64,000 nucleotides of DNA from Metridium senile (taxonomy: Eukaryota; Cnidaria; Anthozoa; Actiniaria; Metridiidae), in NCBI GenBank assembly GCA_949775045.1, contig OX459104.1, positions 8,287,427 through 8,351,426 on the forward strand, written 5' to 3'. Under the pieces are notes generated by a model. That model was not told the DNA's origin. It did not search any database and saw only the letters and a list, made by a program, of their open reading frames with translations. Within the stretch, counting starts at the first letter, position 1; each line of letters opens with the position of its first letter. Positions 34,102 to 44,840 of the stretch are shown in pieces. The position numbers were made by a program, and so were the translations under genes.

Positions 34102-35308
34102 TAAAAAAAAAACAGGAACGTGACCAGCGATTACGTCACCTAACAGACAGCGAAAGACGCTACTGTGTACCCTGACCCACCATAAGAAACTACCACAAAA
34201 CGGTCTTACAGCAGATCGAGAGAAGAAGGCTTCGGTGGTCGGATGATTTTGAGAAATTGCACGCTCGGCTTTTACGACAAAATCCAGTTAGTTTGCCATC
34301 CACTACATGTGAGTCACGCAATCGGTCACGATACTGCGGCGCGTTTCAATCGAGAAAGTGCACGCAAACAACTGACCATATCGTCGACGGCACGCTAGTA
34401 AAATCCCGTCCACACTAGTGCGTTTTAGTTTGAAAACGCATACATTTTTATCCGTTTTAGTTTCCACACTAATACGCTGAGCGGTATCATCGAAACCGCA
34501 TCGATTTGAAAACGTTCTTGAAAATGGATAAAAATGAAAACGCATACATATCGTATTAGCATGGATGGTCGAACACGTATCGAAATGAAAACGTTACGTC
34601 AAATGTACCACATGAGGATGCGCATATTGCCAAACTTACGCCAAACTATCGTTATGATCGTTTTTTAGCGTATTAGTGTGGACGGTCGAAAACGGAGCAA
34701 AACGGTAGTGTGGACGCGAATCAATCGATGCGTTTTCAGATCAAACGAAAACGGCTCCAAACTTAAACGCGTTAGTGTTAAAGCACGTATGTGGACCCTG
34801 CTTTCGCATCCGTTATATCAAGGAACGCCCTGTGGCGGTAGATTGCCCATATCCACCACCTAAACAGGCGACCAATACCCTAGAAACTAGAGGGTTTCTT
34901 GATCTAGTATTCATATTTATCATTTGTACGTCTGCGTTCGTTATTCTCTAGAAAAACCCTCTAGCCAAACGAGCCTAGTTTTTTTAATTCGCCGAGCCAA
35001 CCAGAAGCGGGGGTCAGCTTCTGACCCCGGCCTCTGATTGGTTTTAAGTCTTTGAAGACCTTTGATTGGACGTAATTTGACAACTTGACGAGAAAGGTTC
35101 CAAATATAGCTACAATTGAGTGTCAATCAAATCAACATAGAAGTGAGTTTCTAAGCTTTTTGGGCCAGAGGTTGAATTCTAGTTGCATCACAAACCGTCA
35201 AATTTGCAAACGCTAAAGCAAGTAGAAAATAACCTCTGGTACCCAGGGTAGAGGACCAACGAAACAAGCGCATGACTAACTCAATCACAAACAGTAATAT
35301 TTGGACTG
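34102..35308. other. No gene recognised; degenerate foldback sequence
   Basis: 34300-34800 has many imperfect GTTTTCGTTT- and GTGTGGACG-like words in both orientations, typical of an old foldback transposon. 34885-34975 has a small inverted repeat around AGAGGGTTT / AAACCCTCT. No SLC6 exon for TM1-2 is visible. Confidence 0.5.
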
Positions 35309-35569
35309 CAAAAACGGCTGAGTAGATACACCTCACTATATTGAGTTAATCATGCATTCAGGATGACACTTTACAGTGAGTTAACCCAACTCATTATTAT
35401 ATGAGTAAACATAAATGTAGACGGCCATTGAGGACAATGTACTCAATATATTGAGTTTAACTTCACTTTACTCACTATAGAGTTGGGTTAACTCACTATT
35501 AAGTGTCATCCTGAATGCATGATTAACTCAATATAGTGAGGTGTATCTACTTAGCCGTTTTTGCAGCGT
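35309..35569. mobile_element. 261-bp foldback MITE
   Basis: Terminal inverted repeats of about 100 bp start CTGCAAAAACGGCTGAGTAG and end with the inverse. The centre is short and non-coding. No convincing target duplication was seen. Confidence 0.8.
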
Positions 35570-36180
35570 GGGAAAACCCGAACGCACAGATTTCAATAAC
35601 AGCTCCAGCATTTCGTCAACCTATTCAACCTATTTCGCTGCACCAATTTCTCTCAGCTCTTTGCACACACATTTTGTTGAAAATTAAGACTTTGACAACA
35701 GAACCACATTGAACGTTACGGACACACAGTTCAAAAAGGACACACCACAATCTCAACGAACACAATAGCCACCTACACTGCTCATCGCTGCCAAAACTAT
35801 AAAAACACAGATTTTGGGGCGAGTCTTCACCAACTCGAAACATCGTTTAGGATTGGTTTGAAAAACAATAGAGTCTTTCCAAACAATTGCCCTAAACCTA
35901 ACCAAACAATAGCGGTGCTGTCTAACTGGGGCCAATAAAAACGCAGCTTTCTACTGGTGAAGTCCAACCCAGATATTGCACAGGCGAGAATTGCAGTTCC
36001 GACAGCGCTGAATGTATATTGACGCCTGGAGTTCACGCCTTCACAGCTTTGCTGATATAATGTCATCGTGGATTACTTAGAATTCGGATATGCCTATTGT
36101 TCTGTTGCAATCTCAACCTGTTAGAAAACAGAAAAAAAATATCGCGCGCTAATCAAACTCTTTTGTTACTTCTCACCTAC
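35570..36180. other. Unassigned sequence before the DIRS relic
   Basis: Only short ORFs. A ~35-bp piece near 35851-35886 (GAGTCTTTCCAAACAATTG) recurs inverted near 53182, marking an unidentified dispersed repeat. Confidence 0.4.
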
Positions 36181-38190
36181 AATACCATATATGGTAATGG
36201 CATTGTTTTCAAGATTGCATACGGTATCTTTGATTATCAACTATCGCAACTACCACAAACTCGTATTCACGAACATCCATTGGCCGCTAATAACCATGTC
36301 CACAACTTTTTAGCAAAAGAGGTTTCTCTCGGCGCAACTGCTGGCCCTTTCCTTAAAAAACCATTGGACCCACCCTCGGCAACGTCACCCTTATCTTTAG
36401 TTCCCAAGCGAGACTCAACAGACAAACGGATTGTAATTGACCTAAGCTTTCCAACCTCTCTGTCAATTAATGATGGCATCCCAAATGATAATTTCTTGGG
36501 GGATTCCTACACTCTCACCTATCTAACCATTCACTCACTTCTTGATCTCGTTCAAGAACATGTAAATGGATGCCTGCTTTACAAACTGGGCTTGCGACGA
36601 TCCTACCGTCAATTCCCCGTCGACCCTTGTGATTACCACCTCCTGGGCTTGTGTTGGAAGGGCATGTATTTCGTTGACATGCGCCACCCCTTTGGCCTGC
36701 GCTCGCTCATCACAGACGCGGTTCGCTATATGCCCATTTTGCCACGTTAATTATCTTGATGATTTCTGTGGCGTTTCTAGCCCTGGCACAGCGTCCGCTG
36801 GGTTCTCTGCGCTGCGCTCCTCACTTCAACTTAACAGCTAGGACTACAAGAGGAGCACGACAAGACAGTATTCCTTACCACACGCCTCACGTTCATCGGT
36901 CTCGAAGTTGACACCATAGCCATGACTGTCTCGCTGCATGATGACAAGCTACGTGATCTGGAATCACTCTTCAACCAATGACAGGACAATCGACGTTGTA
37001 CTAAATGTCAATTGTAAAGCTTATCGGCGAACTCTCCTTCGTTGCTACATGCATCCCTCCTATATGAATACTCATGGCACGCATCATCCAGTTGTTGCGC
37101 ATACTCTATCGCCAACAACACCATGCACACTTAACACTAGCATTTCGCAAAATCTCCAATGGTGGCAGACCTATCTTCGTCGGTTTATCACTAATCTTAG
37201 AAGACAACACAACGGCTGTCCCTGACGCGATCGTTTGCTTCTGACGCTTGTCTAACTTGCTGTGATGGTGTAAGTGAGCACGAATATTTTCACCGCACTT
37301 TCTCTGTTTCAATCTCGTCCAACTCGTCTTTGAATATCCATCATCTGGAATTCCTTACCTTTCTCATTTGCTGCAGTACTTGGGCGCCCTCAATAGAATC
37401 GTACACATGTACTGCGATAACATTGCGTCGGTGTTCGTTATATATGGTTCATGCTCACGTACTAAAGACGGATACCTCAGCGCTTGTTCACGTGCACTGT
37501 GGTTTCTCCAAGCAATTTATAACTTCAAACTCACATTCACATTATTAGTGGTGGAGACAATAGGAAAGCAGATCAACTTTCACGTTGGAATTTACATGCA
37601 AACTACAAGAAGCAGTTCATCTCACTTACCCAAGAAAAAGGCTCCAAGGAGCTCACAAGTGCGGACTCCTTGCTCCTGGTAGAATAGACAGCGCTAACGT
37701 CTTCCTTTTCTTTAATCTTAGACAGAAAAGAACAGTTTGCATCTCTGGAAAAGGACTCTCGACGCTTTCAGATCCGGGACAAGATCAAATTTATGCACTC
37801 AGCTACGATCATACCTTCTGTTCTGCACTTACTTCAAAATGGAACCCTTCCCTGCGACATCACTACAACTTCGGTGCTACGCCTAATTTCTATCAAAACT
37901 CTGAAGAGCCCACAATCCATCCACAATTATTTGAGTGGAATAAAAACTGCACACAATGTTGTATGGATACTCGACGTCTGCGTTCGCCGAACCTGACGTT
38001 AAACTCACACTTAGCAGGATTTCCAAATAATCAACACATACGTCTCTTCAACGCCTGCCGGTCACTGCAATCCTTATCATGTTCTTCGCAATCTTCGATG
38101 GTCCAACATAGTACCAAAATCGTCAAAAGCTTTTAACAAGCATCGTAATCTTCTCCGTCAAGACATTGTTACAAACGACGCAGGTTTAGC
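36181..38190 (+). pseudogene. DIRS-type tyrosine-recombinase retroelement relic
   Basis: Pieces in three frames follow the order of a DIRS-like polyprotein. 36220-36750 carries reverse transcriptase motifs (KRIVIDLSFP, LRRSYRQFPVDPCDYHLLG). 36751-36770 carries the catalytic box as NYLDDFCG in another frame. 37370-37530 carries an RNase H-like part (MYCDNIASVFVIYGS, SACSRALWFLQAIYNF). 37840-38190 carries the start of a tyrosine recombinase (SPQSIHNYLSGIKTAHNVVW). Several frameshifts and stops separate them, so the element is dead. It is cut by the TTTC microsatellite at 38208. It is much more degraded than the Ngaro element at 56738-61630 and not a close relative by sequence. Confidence 0.85.
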
Positions 38191-38207
38191 AGTAATTGTT
38201 CGATGGT

Positions 38208-38397
<190 letters not shown>

Positions 38398-38399
38398 TT

Positions 38400-38970
38400 T
38401 TGAAAAATATTTTGGTCGTCTTTCGACCATAGCCAAGACCACGGGGACGTAATTGCGTCAGTAGCGCGCGAACTTTACATGTAGATTCTGATCCTGTCCG
38501 TTTTTCAACAAAAAACTAAAAAAGTGTATGGTTACCCTTTTTCCTTTTCAAATTTGTATTCAAAACAAATATCTCTAATAATAGAGTGAAATCCGTGAAA
38601 CGCAAAATATTATTATGTACAAAATAGTGCTTATTAAACAATAGAAAACAAAGGATTTTGTTCTAATTTGCACAATTTTGTTAGCAAACTATTTCACGGA
38701 TATAGTGAATGCACTTTATAATACAAATATATGTTGCGTGTTAAATTGGCGTAGATTAGTGGCGTAACAATTGTGATAATAAGTTGGTTAAATAGGCAAT
38801 GTTTGCGCATTTTAAAAATTGACGTAGATTACTGGTGTACAAATTGTAATTAGTGCAATTGTCCCCGCTTTAATTAAACGTTAAACGCTGATTTCATTCT
38901 GATAATGATAATTTCTGTTATGTATTATATAGAGATTACTTCGCGGAAAGTGCGTGGGTACGGTTTGAAT
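38400..38970. other. AT-rich, no feature recognised
   Basis: No ORF, hairpin or repeat family recognised in these 570 bp. Confidence 0.5.
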
Positions 38971-38971
38971 G

Positions 38972-39128
38972 TTTATAAAAGAATTAGGTTTTCTCTGACT
39001 AAATTTGATGATATTTAATAAGACGTTTCGTTTCGTACAAATTCAACTGATGAAGGCTAAAGACTTAGCCGAAACGTCTTATTAAATATCATCAAATTTA
39101 GTCAGAGAAAACCTAATTCTTTTATAAA
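38972..39128 (+). ncRNA. Foldback with hammerhead-ribozyme-like core
   Basis: Perfectly complementary ~59-bp arms (38972-39030, 39070-39128) enclose CTGATGA (39047-39053), a stem of six pairs GGCTAA/TTAGCC with loop AGAC, and GAAAC (39071-39075). These are the invariant boxes of the hammerhead ribozyme. The pairing ...AAGACG with CGTCTT forms stem III, and the candidate cleavage triplet is GTT just after it. Stem I is weak. Such motifs occur at the ends of Penelope-like retroelements and in retrozymes. Self-cleavage is not demonstrated. Confidence 0.6.
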
Positions 39129-39329
39129 AATCATGAATCCTGACTACACAATCATATTTTTAACGGTTTTAATTATTCACTCGTTTCGTATCATGAAACT
39201 GACGCGCTCTAGGACTCGCTTGTTTGTTTTATGATCATACCGTAAAAACCGCACACTTTCCATTAAGTAATCATCTCTATATATTAGAACTGGATACATT
39301 ATATTGAAAACATTATATACTAGTTTAAC

Positions 39330-39475
39330 CAAAGGAAGCCCAACCAGGCGGTCTGAGGAATTTTTTCAATGCGAATAAAATATTTTTTTACCGCGCGCCA
39401 AGCTGAAATAGCCGATATTTAAAAAAAAAGGATTTCGTTTTTGATTGAGCGCGCGGTTGGGCTTCCTGTGTTGAT
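39330..39475. repeat. Short foldback with CAAAGGAAGCCCAACC ends
   Basis: CAAAGGAAGCCCAACC at 39332 is mirrored by GGTTGGGCTTCCTGTG near 39460. The ends resemble those of the element at 39915-41772. No matching target duplication was found. Confidence 0.5.
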
Positions 39476-39914
39476 TGGTTTGTCGTGCGGGATCGCACGC
39501 GAATTTCTCACTAACGACAGAAATAGACGGATCGAAGAGAGTTGAGAGAGTTGTATTTGGTGACAAGGTGTGAAACTCGATGGCGTGGATTGATAAAGGT
39601 GCGCTGCAGCTTGCTAGGACGGCGAAGATTCAACGACGAGCGCCGAGAAGGACGCAAGAGAAAATCGACTGACTCGCAAGAGAAAAACTTATTATATTCA
39701 AACTTTTCTGTTGAAACAAGTTTTATTTTCTTATTCGGATTTTCACTAATTATAAATAAGCCTCTACCGGGGCTATCATGCATTTTTACTACAATTGTTT
39801 CCTAGGAAACACTGACGCAGTCCATACTACTAGTTTAAACGCTATAATTATCATACATTTTTACTACAATTAATGTTTCCTTAGAAACACTGACTCAGTC
39901 CATCCTAGTTGTAC

Positions 39915-41772
39915 CACAGGCAGCCCAACTACTCCTTTCGAGGATTTTTTATTTTTCAATAAAGATTCAATGGAAAAAAATTCGCGCGACTATTTTGGTT
40001 TCTTCGTTTGGCGCGCGCTTGTAGTCTTTGGGTTTCCTGTGGCGCGCTTGTAGATTATGGGGTTCCTGTGGTCAATCCCGCGGGAGACAAGTATTTATTG
40101 TGACAAGGTATGAAACACGGTCACGTGATGGATCACAATTTCGCTACTATCTCATCACCTAAAAGACGAATGAATGATTTTTCTACGAATATGTAAACAA
40201 ATCATCTATCTCCAGATAACTTACCCGTTTGGGTCTTCAATCTTTATTATATGACGAGAATTTCCTCTTGGACGCTCAAACTCGCGATGGATCGATGTGT
40301 GCCCCAGGTAGCTGGGACACTTTTTCGTGAAGCGCTCGGGATTTTTCATTCGTTTGACATTCGTAGAGGTTTCGAGGAAGTCGTGAACTGTCGTGAATGC
40401 ACGAATTTTTCCGAAATCTTGGCGAATTTTCGGAATATTTTTACCTAAAACTAAATACTTCGTCCGTCGTAAAAGCTTTTTTTTAGGGATTTTCTTACAC
40501 ATAAATGGCCGAAATTACTTTAAACACCGAGCAAAGGAAAGTGGTTGACCGGGTAATGTGTGAACACAATGTTTTTATCAGTGGTAAAGCTGGTAGTACG
40601 GGGAAAACAATGTAGTTTGCAAGCTAATGAAACGATCGAGTTTGTCGTCAATAACATGTTTGTTGGCCGGTTCTTGTTGGGAAATCCCCGATGATTTTGG
40701 TCGTAATAATGAAGGATTTATTGACTAACAAACAAATCTAGACATCCTTTAACCTCAAGCAGATGATATTTACTCACTACTGACATCGACATTATGTGGC
40801 TGGTTTGAGTTGAGGATTGCTTGGACATTTTTCAATCAAGTAAAATTCACGGCTAAATTCGGACGAACAGAAATCGCCATGATAGTCAGGTAATCCTGCT
40901 TTGAACAAAAATGCATTGATGAATATTTAAGATATTGACTATAGTTATATCGTAAAGCATCTGTTTTTGCAAGCTTATTTATTCAAGTGAATAATTTGTG
41001 TGCTAAACTTTGTCCGTTGGATGCCTTGTCATTCGCTTGGGTTTGCATTGTTTAGAAATGTGAAATTGAACTTCACTTTCTTCACTGAACAGATATCTTA
41101 CTTTATCCTTTGACATCAATAACCGAATTAGGCTGCTTTTTTGTACTCTTTTTAATTCAAAAACAAAACTGTCAAATATACACTTTTTTGATCTTTTTTC
41201 GCTCTTATTCAACAATAAAAGTGACTTTTAGAACTACCTGTTCTGTTTATGTGATGCATTGAGTGTTTTTGTTGTTTTTGCTTTGTTTATATCAGCTTTT
41301 TAACAAAAAGAAAATATTTACGACATTTTGAACGCCATTTTTAAAAAGTGAACAGGGAGCAAACACAACTTTTTCGCTGTTCCTCCGTCTATTTGTTTTG
41401 TTTTGTTTTGTTTTGTGTTTTGTTGTAAAGACGTCATTCTATTTAATTTCGGAGACTGTTCGACCTACTCTACGAATGAAAAATCCCGAGCGCTTCACGA
41501 AAAAGTGTCCCAGCTACCTGGGGCACACATCGATCCATCACGTGACCCGTGTTTCATGCCTTGTCACAATATACAAGGTACCTGACCCTGCTGACCATCC
41601 ATCCCGCGGGATTGACCACAGGAACCCCACAATCTACAAGCGCGCCACAGGAAACCCAAAGACTACAACCGCGCGCCAAACGAAGAAACCAAAATAGTCG
41701 CGCGCATTTTTTTCCATTGAATCTTTATTGAAAAATAAAAAATCCTCGAAAGGAGTAGTTGGGCTGCCTATG
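39915..41772. mobile_element. 1.86-kb element with CACAGGCAGCCC ends, 7-bp target duplication
   Basis: The ends are CACAGGCAGCCCAACTACTC and the inverse of CATAGGCAGCCCAACTACTC. The heptamer GTTGTAC flanks it (39908-39914 and 41773-41779). Inverted subterminal regions extend 300-430 bp on each side (for example TCGTGAAGCGCTCGGGATT at 40327 and its inverse near 41495). The interior contains a helicase-like fragment. The superfamily is uncertain; a CA start and a 7-8 bp duplication recall P- or hAT-like elements. Confidence 0.8.
40504..40617 (+). pseudogene. PIF1-like helicase N-terminal fragment inside the transposon
   Basis: ATG at 40504 opens MAEITLNTEQRKVVDRVM, then NVFISGKAGSTGKTM and a stop. 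This resembles the start of PIF1-type helicase domains (TEQ...V....NVFI.G.AG.GK). The Walker A loop has one residue more than the usual GxAGxGKT, and the frame closes just after it. It is probably captured or left over from an autonomous ancestor. Confidence 0.5.
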
Positions 41773-41848
41773 GTTGTACCAATAGTTATCGTACATTTTT
41801 ACTACAACTGTTTCCTTAGAAACACTGACCCAGTCCATGCTAGTTTAA

Positions 41849-42461
41849 GGTGTTTCCCAGTAGTTTTTTAATGACCACACTTCCAATTTTAATTTAGCGA
41901 ATTGATCAATTTTCCCTAATCTGATCAAGATGTATTTTGCACAAAATACAAAACATAAATTGAAATTTTAATTGATGTCAATTCGAACTCAATTGGTGTT
42001 GCTATGACAACTTAAATTAACGTGAAACAAAGATGACGGAATATAGGTTTTTCAAAAATATCTCGCATTTTCGATGAGCTTCAGAAAAATGACTGTATAG
42101 GTGATAAACTTCACATTCATGCGCTATTATTCTGACCATAGTTAGGATGTTTGGTTAGAGCGATTTCAAATAAATCGCAAAAAGAATGTTTTTGCAAATT
42201 ATTCAAAATCGCTCTAATCAAACATTCTAATTAATGTTAAGCTCATCGAAAATGCGAGATATTTCAGAAAACACTTACTTCCGCCATGTTTGTTTTATGA
42301 TGCCATAGCGACACCAATTGAATTGAAATTGACATAAATCAAACATTCTATCTATGCTTTGTATCTGGTGCAAAATATATATTGATCAGACCAGGGAAAG
42401 TCAATCATCTAGCTAAATGAAAATGGGAAGTGTGGTCAATAAAAAACTACTGGGAAACATC
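41849..42461. mobile_element. 613-bp TTAA-flanked foldback MITE
   Basis: The left end is GGTGTTTCCCAGTAGTTTTT and the right end is the inverse of GATGTTTCCCAGTAGTTTTT. TTAA flanks both sides (41845-41848, 42462-42465), within a minisatellite unit that naturally contains TTTAACAACTAG. Long imperfect arms pair across the element. Non-coding. Confidence 0.85.
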
Positions 42462-42505
42462 TTAACAAGTAGTTATCATACATTTTTACTGCAGTTGTTT
42501 CCTTA

Positions 42506-43075
42506 AGGCCGATTTAGACTGTACTATTTTCGCCTAAGTCTATCGCATGCAACTTGACTTGCTGCTGATTTACACATGCACAACTTGTCGCACAACATAC
42601 GAAAAAGTCTCGTACGATTTCGAGTGAAGCCAGCCTTGCATCTTTCTTAAAATAATCTTTATATGAACATTGGAAAAGTACTGGTTCCTTGCTCCAATAG
42701 GTAATAAGTCTTTCTGTTCTTTCGGTAGTAAAGAATGATATTTTTCTGACTCTTTTCTTTATCTATTTCGTCGAAATATCAGCAGAGCCACCAGCTTTGT
42801 TTTTATCCGCCGTTTTGTCCAAAACAATTCCACGGTACCGGTACCCACAAAGAAGTTTTGTTATATGATACGTCACTTTTTTAACATAATTGGCTACGAC
42901 TGTCGTACCATTTTAAAACATGTTTCAAAATCCTACGACTTTTTTCGTGTTGTATGCGTCTGTCGTAGACGAGTTGTGGGCTTGATTTACACTGTGCGCC
43001 GATTGAGTTGTATGTATGGCGTGACAAGTTGCATGCGATAGACTTAGGCGAAAATCGTACAGTCTAAAACGGCCC
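42506..43075. mobile_element. 570-bp PIF/Harbinger-like MITE
   Basis: The left end is AGGCCGATTTAGACTGTAC and the right end is the inverse of GGGCCGTTTTAGACTGTAC. The flanking trinucleotide is TTA on both sides (42503-42505, 43076-43078) and removing the element restores CCTTAGAAACACTG of the minisatellite. A TTA/TWA duplication with GGGCC...TTAGACTG ends fits PIF/Harbinger. Confidence 0.82.
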
Positions 43076-43766
43076 TTAGAAACACTGACGCAGCTCATGC
43101 TAGTTTAAGCGCTAGTTATCGTACATTTTTACTATAATTGTGTTCTTAGAAACACTGACACAGTCCATGCTAGTTTAACCGCTAGTTATCGTACATTTTT
43201 ACTACAATTGTGTTCTTAGAAACACTGACACAGTCCACACTAGTTTAATAACTAGTTATCGTACATTGTTATTACAATTGTTTTCTTAGAAACACTGACG
43301 CAGTCCGCACTAGTTTAACAACTAGTTGTCGTACATTGTTATTACAATTGTTTCCTTAGAAACACTGACACAGTCCGCACTAGTTTAACAACTAGTTATC
43401 GTACATTGTTATTACAATTGTTTCCTTAGAAACACTGACACAGTCCGCACTAGTTTAACAACTAGTTATCGTACATTGTTATTACAATTGTTTCCTTAGT
43501 AACACTGAAGCAGTCCACACTAGTTTAACAACTAGTTATCGTACATTGTTATTACAATTGTTTCCTTAGAAACACTGACACAGTCCGCACTAGTTTAACA
43601 ACTAGTTATCGTACATTGTTATTACAATTGTTTCCTTAGAAACACTGACACAGTCCGCACTAGTTTAACAACTAGTTATTGTACATTGTTATTACAATTG
43701 TTTCCTTAATAACACTGACGCAGTGCGCACTAGTTTAACAACTAGTTATCATACATTTTTAACCTA

Positions 43767-43985
43767 AAGGTCCCCTCCACAGTTGCCTGCGCCATCTTGA
43801 AAGGTAGCCAGACTTTTGCATCGAAGTAAGACGAACGTTGAGCTTGCAATAATAAAGACACATGAAAAATTGCCCCGCAAGGTGTTAAAAGGTATCTGTC
43901 ATTGCAAGCTCAACGTTCGCCGGTCTCGTTTCCATTCAAAGGCCCAGCTACCTTCAAGATGGAGTAGGGAACTGTGAAGGGGAAT
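43767..43985. mobile_element. ~220-bp foldback MITE at the minisatellite edge
   Basis: CCCCTCCACAGTTGCC near 43774 and the inverse of TCCCCTTCACAGTTCCC near 43980 form ends; the inner arms include GCCATCTTGAAAGGTAGC / GCTACCTTCAAGATGG. It splits one minisatellite unit (CATTTTTA ... GTTCCTTAGAAACAC). The target duplication is unclear. Confidence 0.65.
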
Positions 43986-44021
43986 ACTGTTCCTTAGAAA
44001 CACCGACGCATGCCACCCTGT

Positions 44022-44027
44022 TTTATT
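44022..44027 (-). promoter_or_regulatory. Poly(A) signal of the HEPN/NHL gene
   Basis: AATAAA on the minus strand, 26 bp after the TGA stop at 44055-44053. Confidence 0.6.
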
Positions 44028-44052
44028 TACTTGAATTTTAAGTTATTTCACG

Positions 44053-44840
44053 TCAAAACATCTGAACACGACAATTCAAAAACTCGCAAACTATAAACCG
44101 TCCACTCCTTAGGACTGTTATTGTCATCGGCCGTTTAAGCTCTCCGAGCTTTTTTCCTTCTTTTCCAAACTTGTCGATGAACTCGAACGAAGATCCAACA
44201 GGACGAAACACTTGTGTTCTGTCAGCATAACTATCACAAACTAATAGATTACCAACTCTGTCTATCCCGAGTCCTCGAATCCACTTGTCAAATTCACCGT
44301 CGCCTGTTCCGCTCCTTCCAATCTCATGCAGGAATTGTCCATCTTTATTGAACAATTTAACGCTGAGGCTTTCACAATCAGAGACGATATATTGTCCCTT
44401 GTGGTAAATACAATAGTACGACGCTTTTATAATACCTTTACCAAAGGATTTCACAAACTGCCCGTTGGGAGTGAAGATCTGTATTCTCTTATTGTCCGCA
44501 TCGCTGATGATCAAATTCTGGTCGTCATCAATTGCTACTGAGTAGGGATTTTGAAAAAATCCCTCCGCGATCCCAGGCCCCCCAAACTTCATCTTAAAGC
44601 TTCCATGTTTGTCAAAGATTTGTACTCTATTGTTGCCATTATCGACTACAATGACGTCATCATGACGGTCGACAGCGATGCCCCGTGGTTGGAGAAGCTG
44701 GCCTTCCTTCGACTCAAGCTCTCCGATAGTTTGTTTCCAGCTCATTTCTTTGTTGAAAACTTGGACGCGGTTGTTGTCTCGATCAGTGATACCATTGCTG
44801 TTCTCCGCTGAACCCCAAGGACCTTTGAAATTACCGTTAC
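44053..44840 (-). CDS. Exon 3: NHL beta-propeller
   Basis: Acceptor CTCTTTCCAG before 44840. It completes the Gly codon begun in exon 2 ([16 protein letters not shown]). Six blades end in strand motifs [35 protein letters not shown] and NCRVQMF. The first blade is about five residues shorter than usual. Stop TGA at 44055-44053. Confidence 0.9.

Larger units (their letters stand above)
39770..43760 (+). repeat. 70-bp minisatellite, interrupted by transposons
   Basis: The unit (CTAGTTATCGTACATTGTTA ... AACACTGACACAGTCCGCA) repeats every 70 bp. Ten near-contiguous copies lie at 43080-43760. Single copies or fragments lie at 39770-39914, 41773-41848, 42462-42505 and 43076-43100, separated by inserted elements. 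The poly(A) signal of the NHL gene lies about 260 bp past its end. Confidence 0.93.

Noticed and set aside
43080..43760. CRISPR-like regular array
   Set aside because: Units are tandem with no unique spacers, in a eukaryotic genome; it is a minisatellite.
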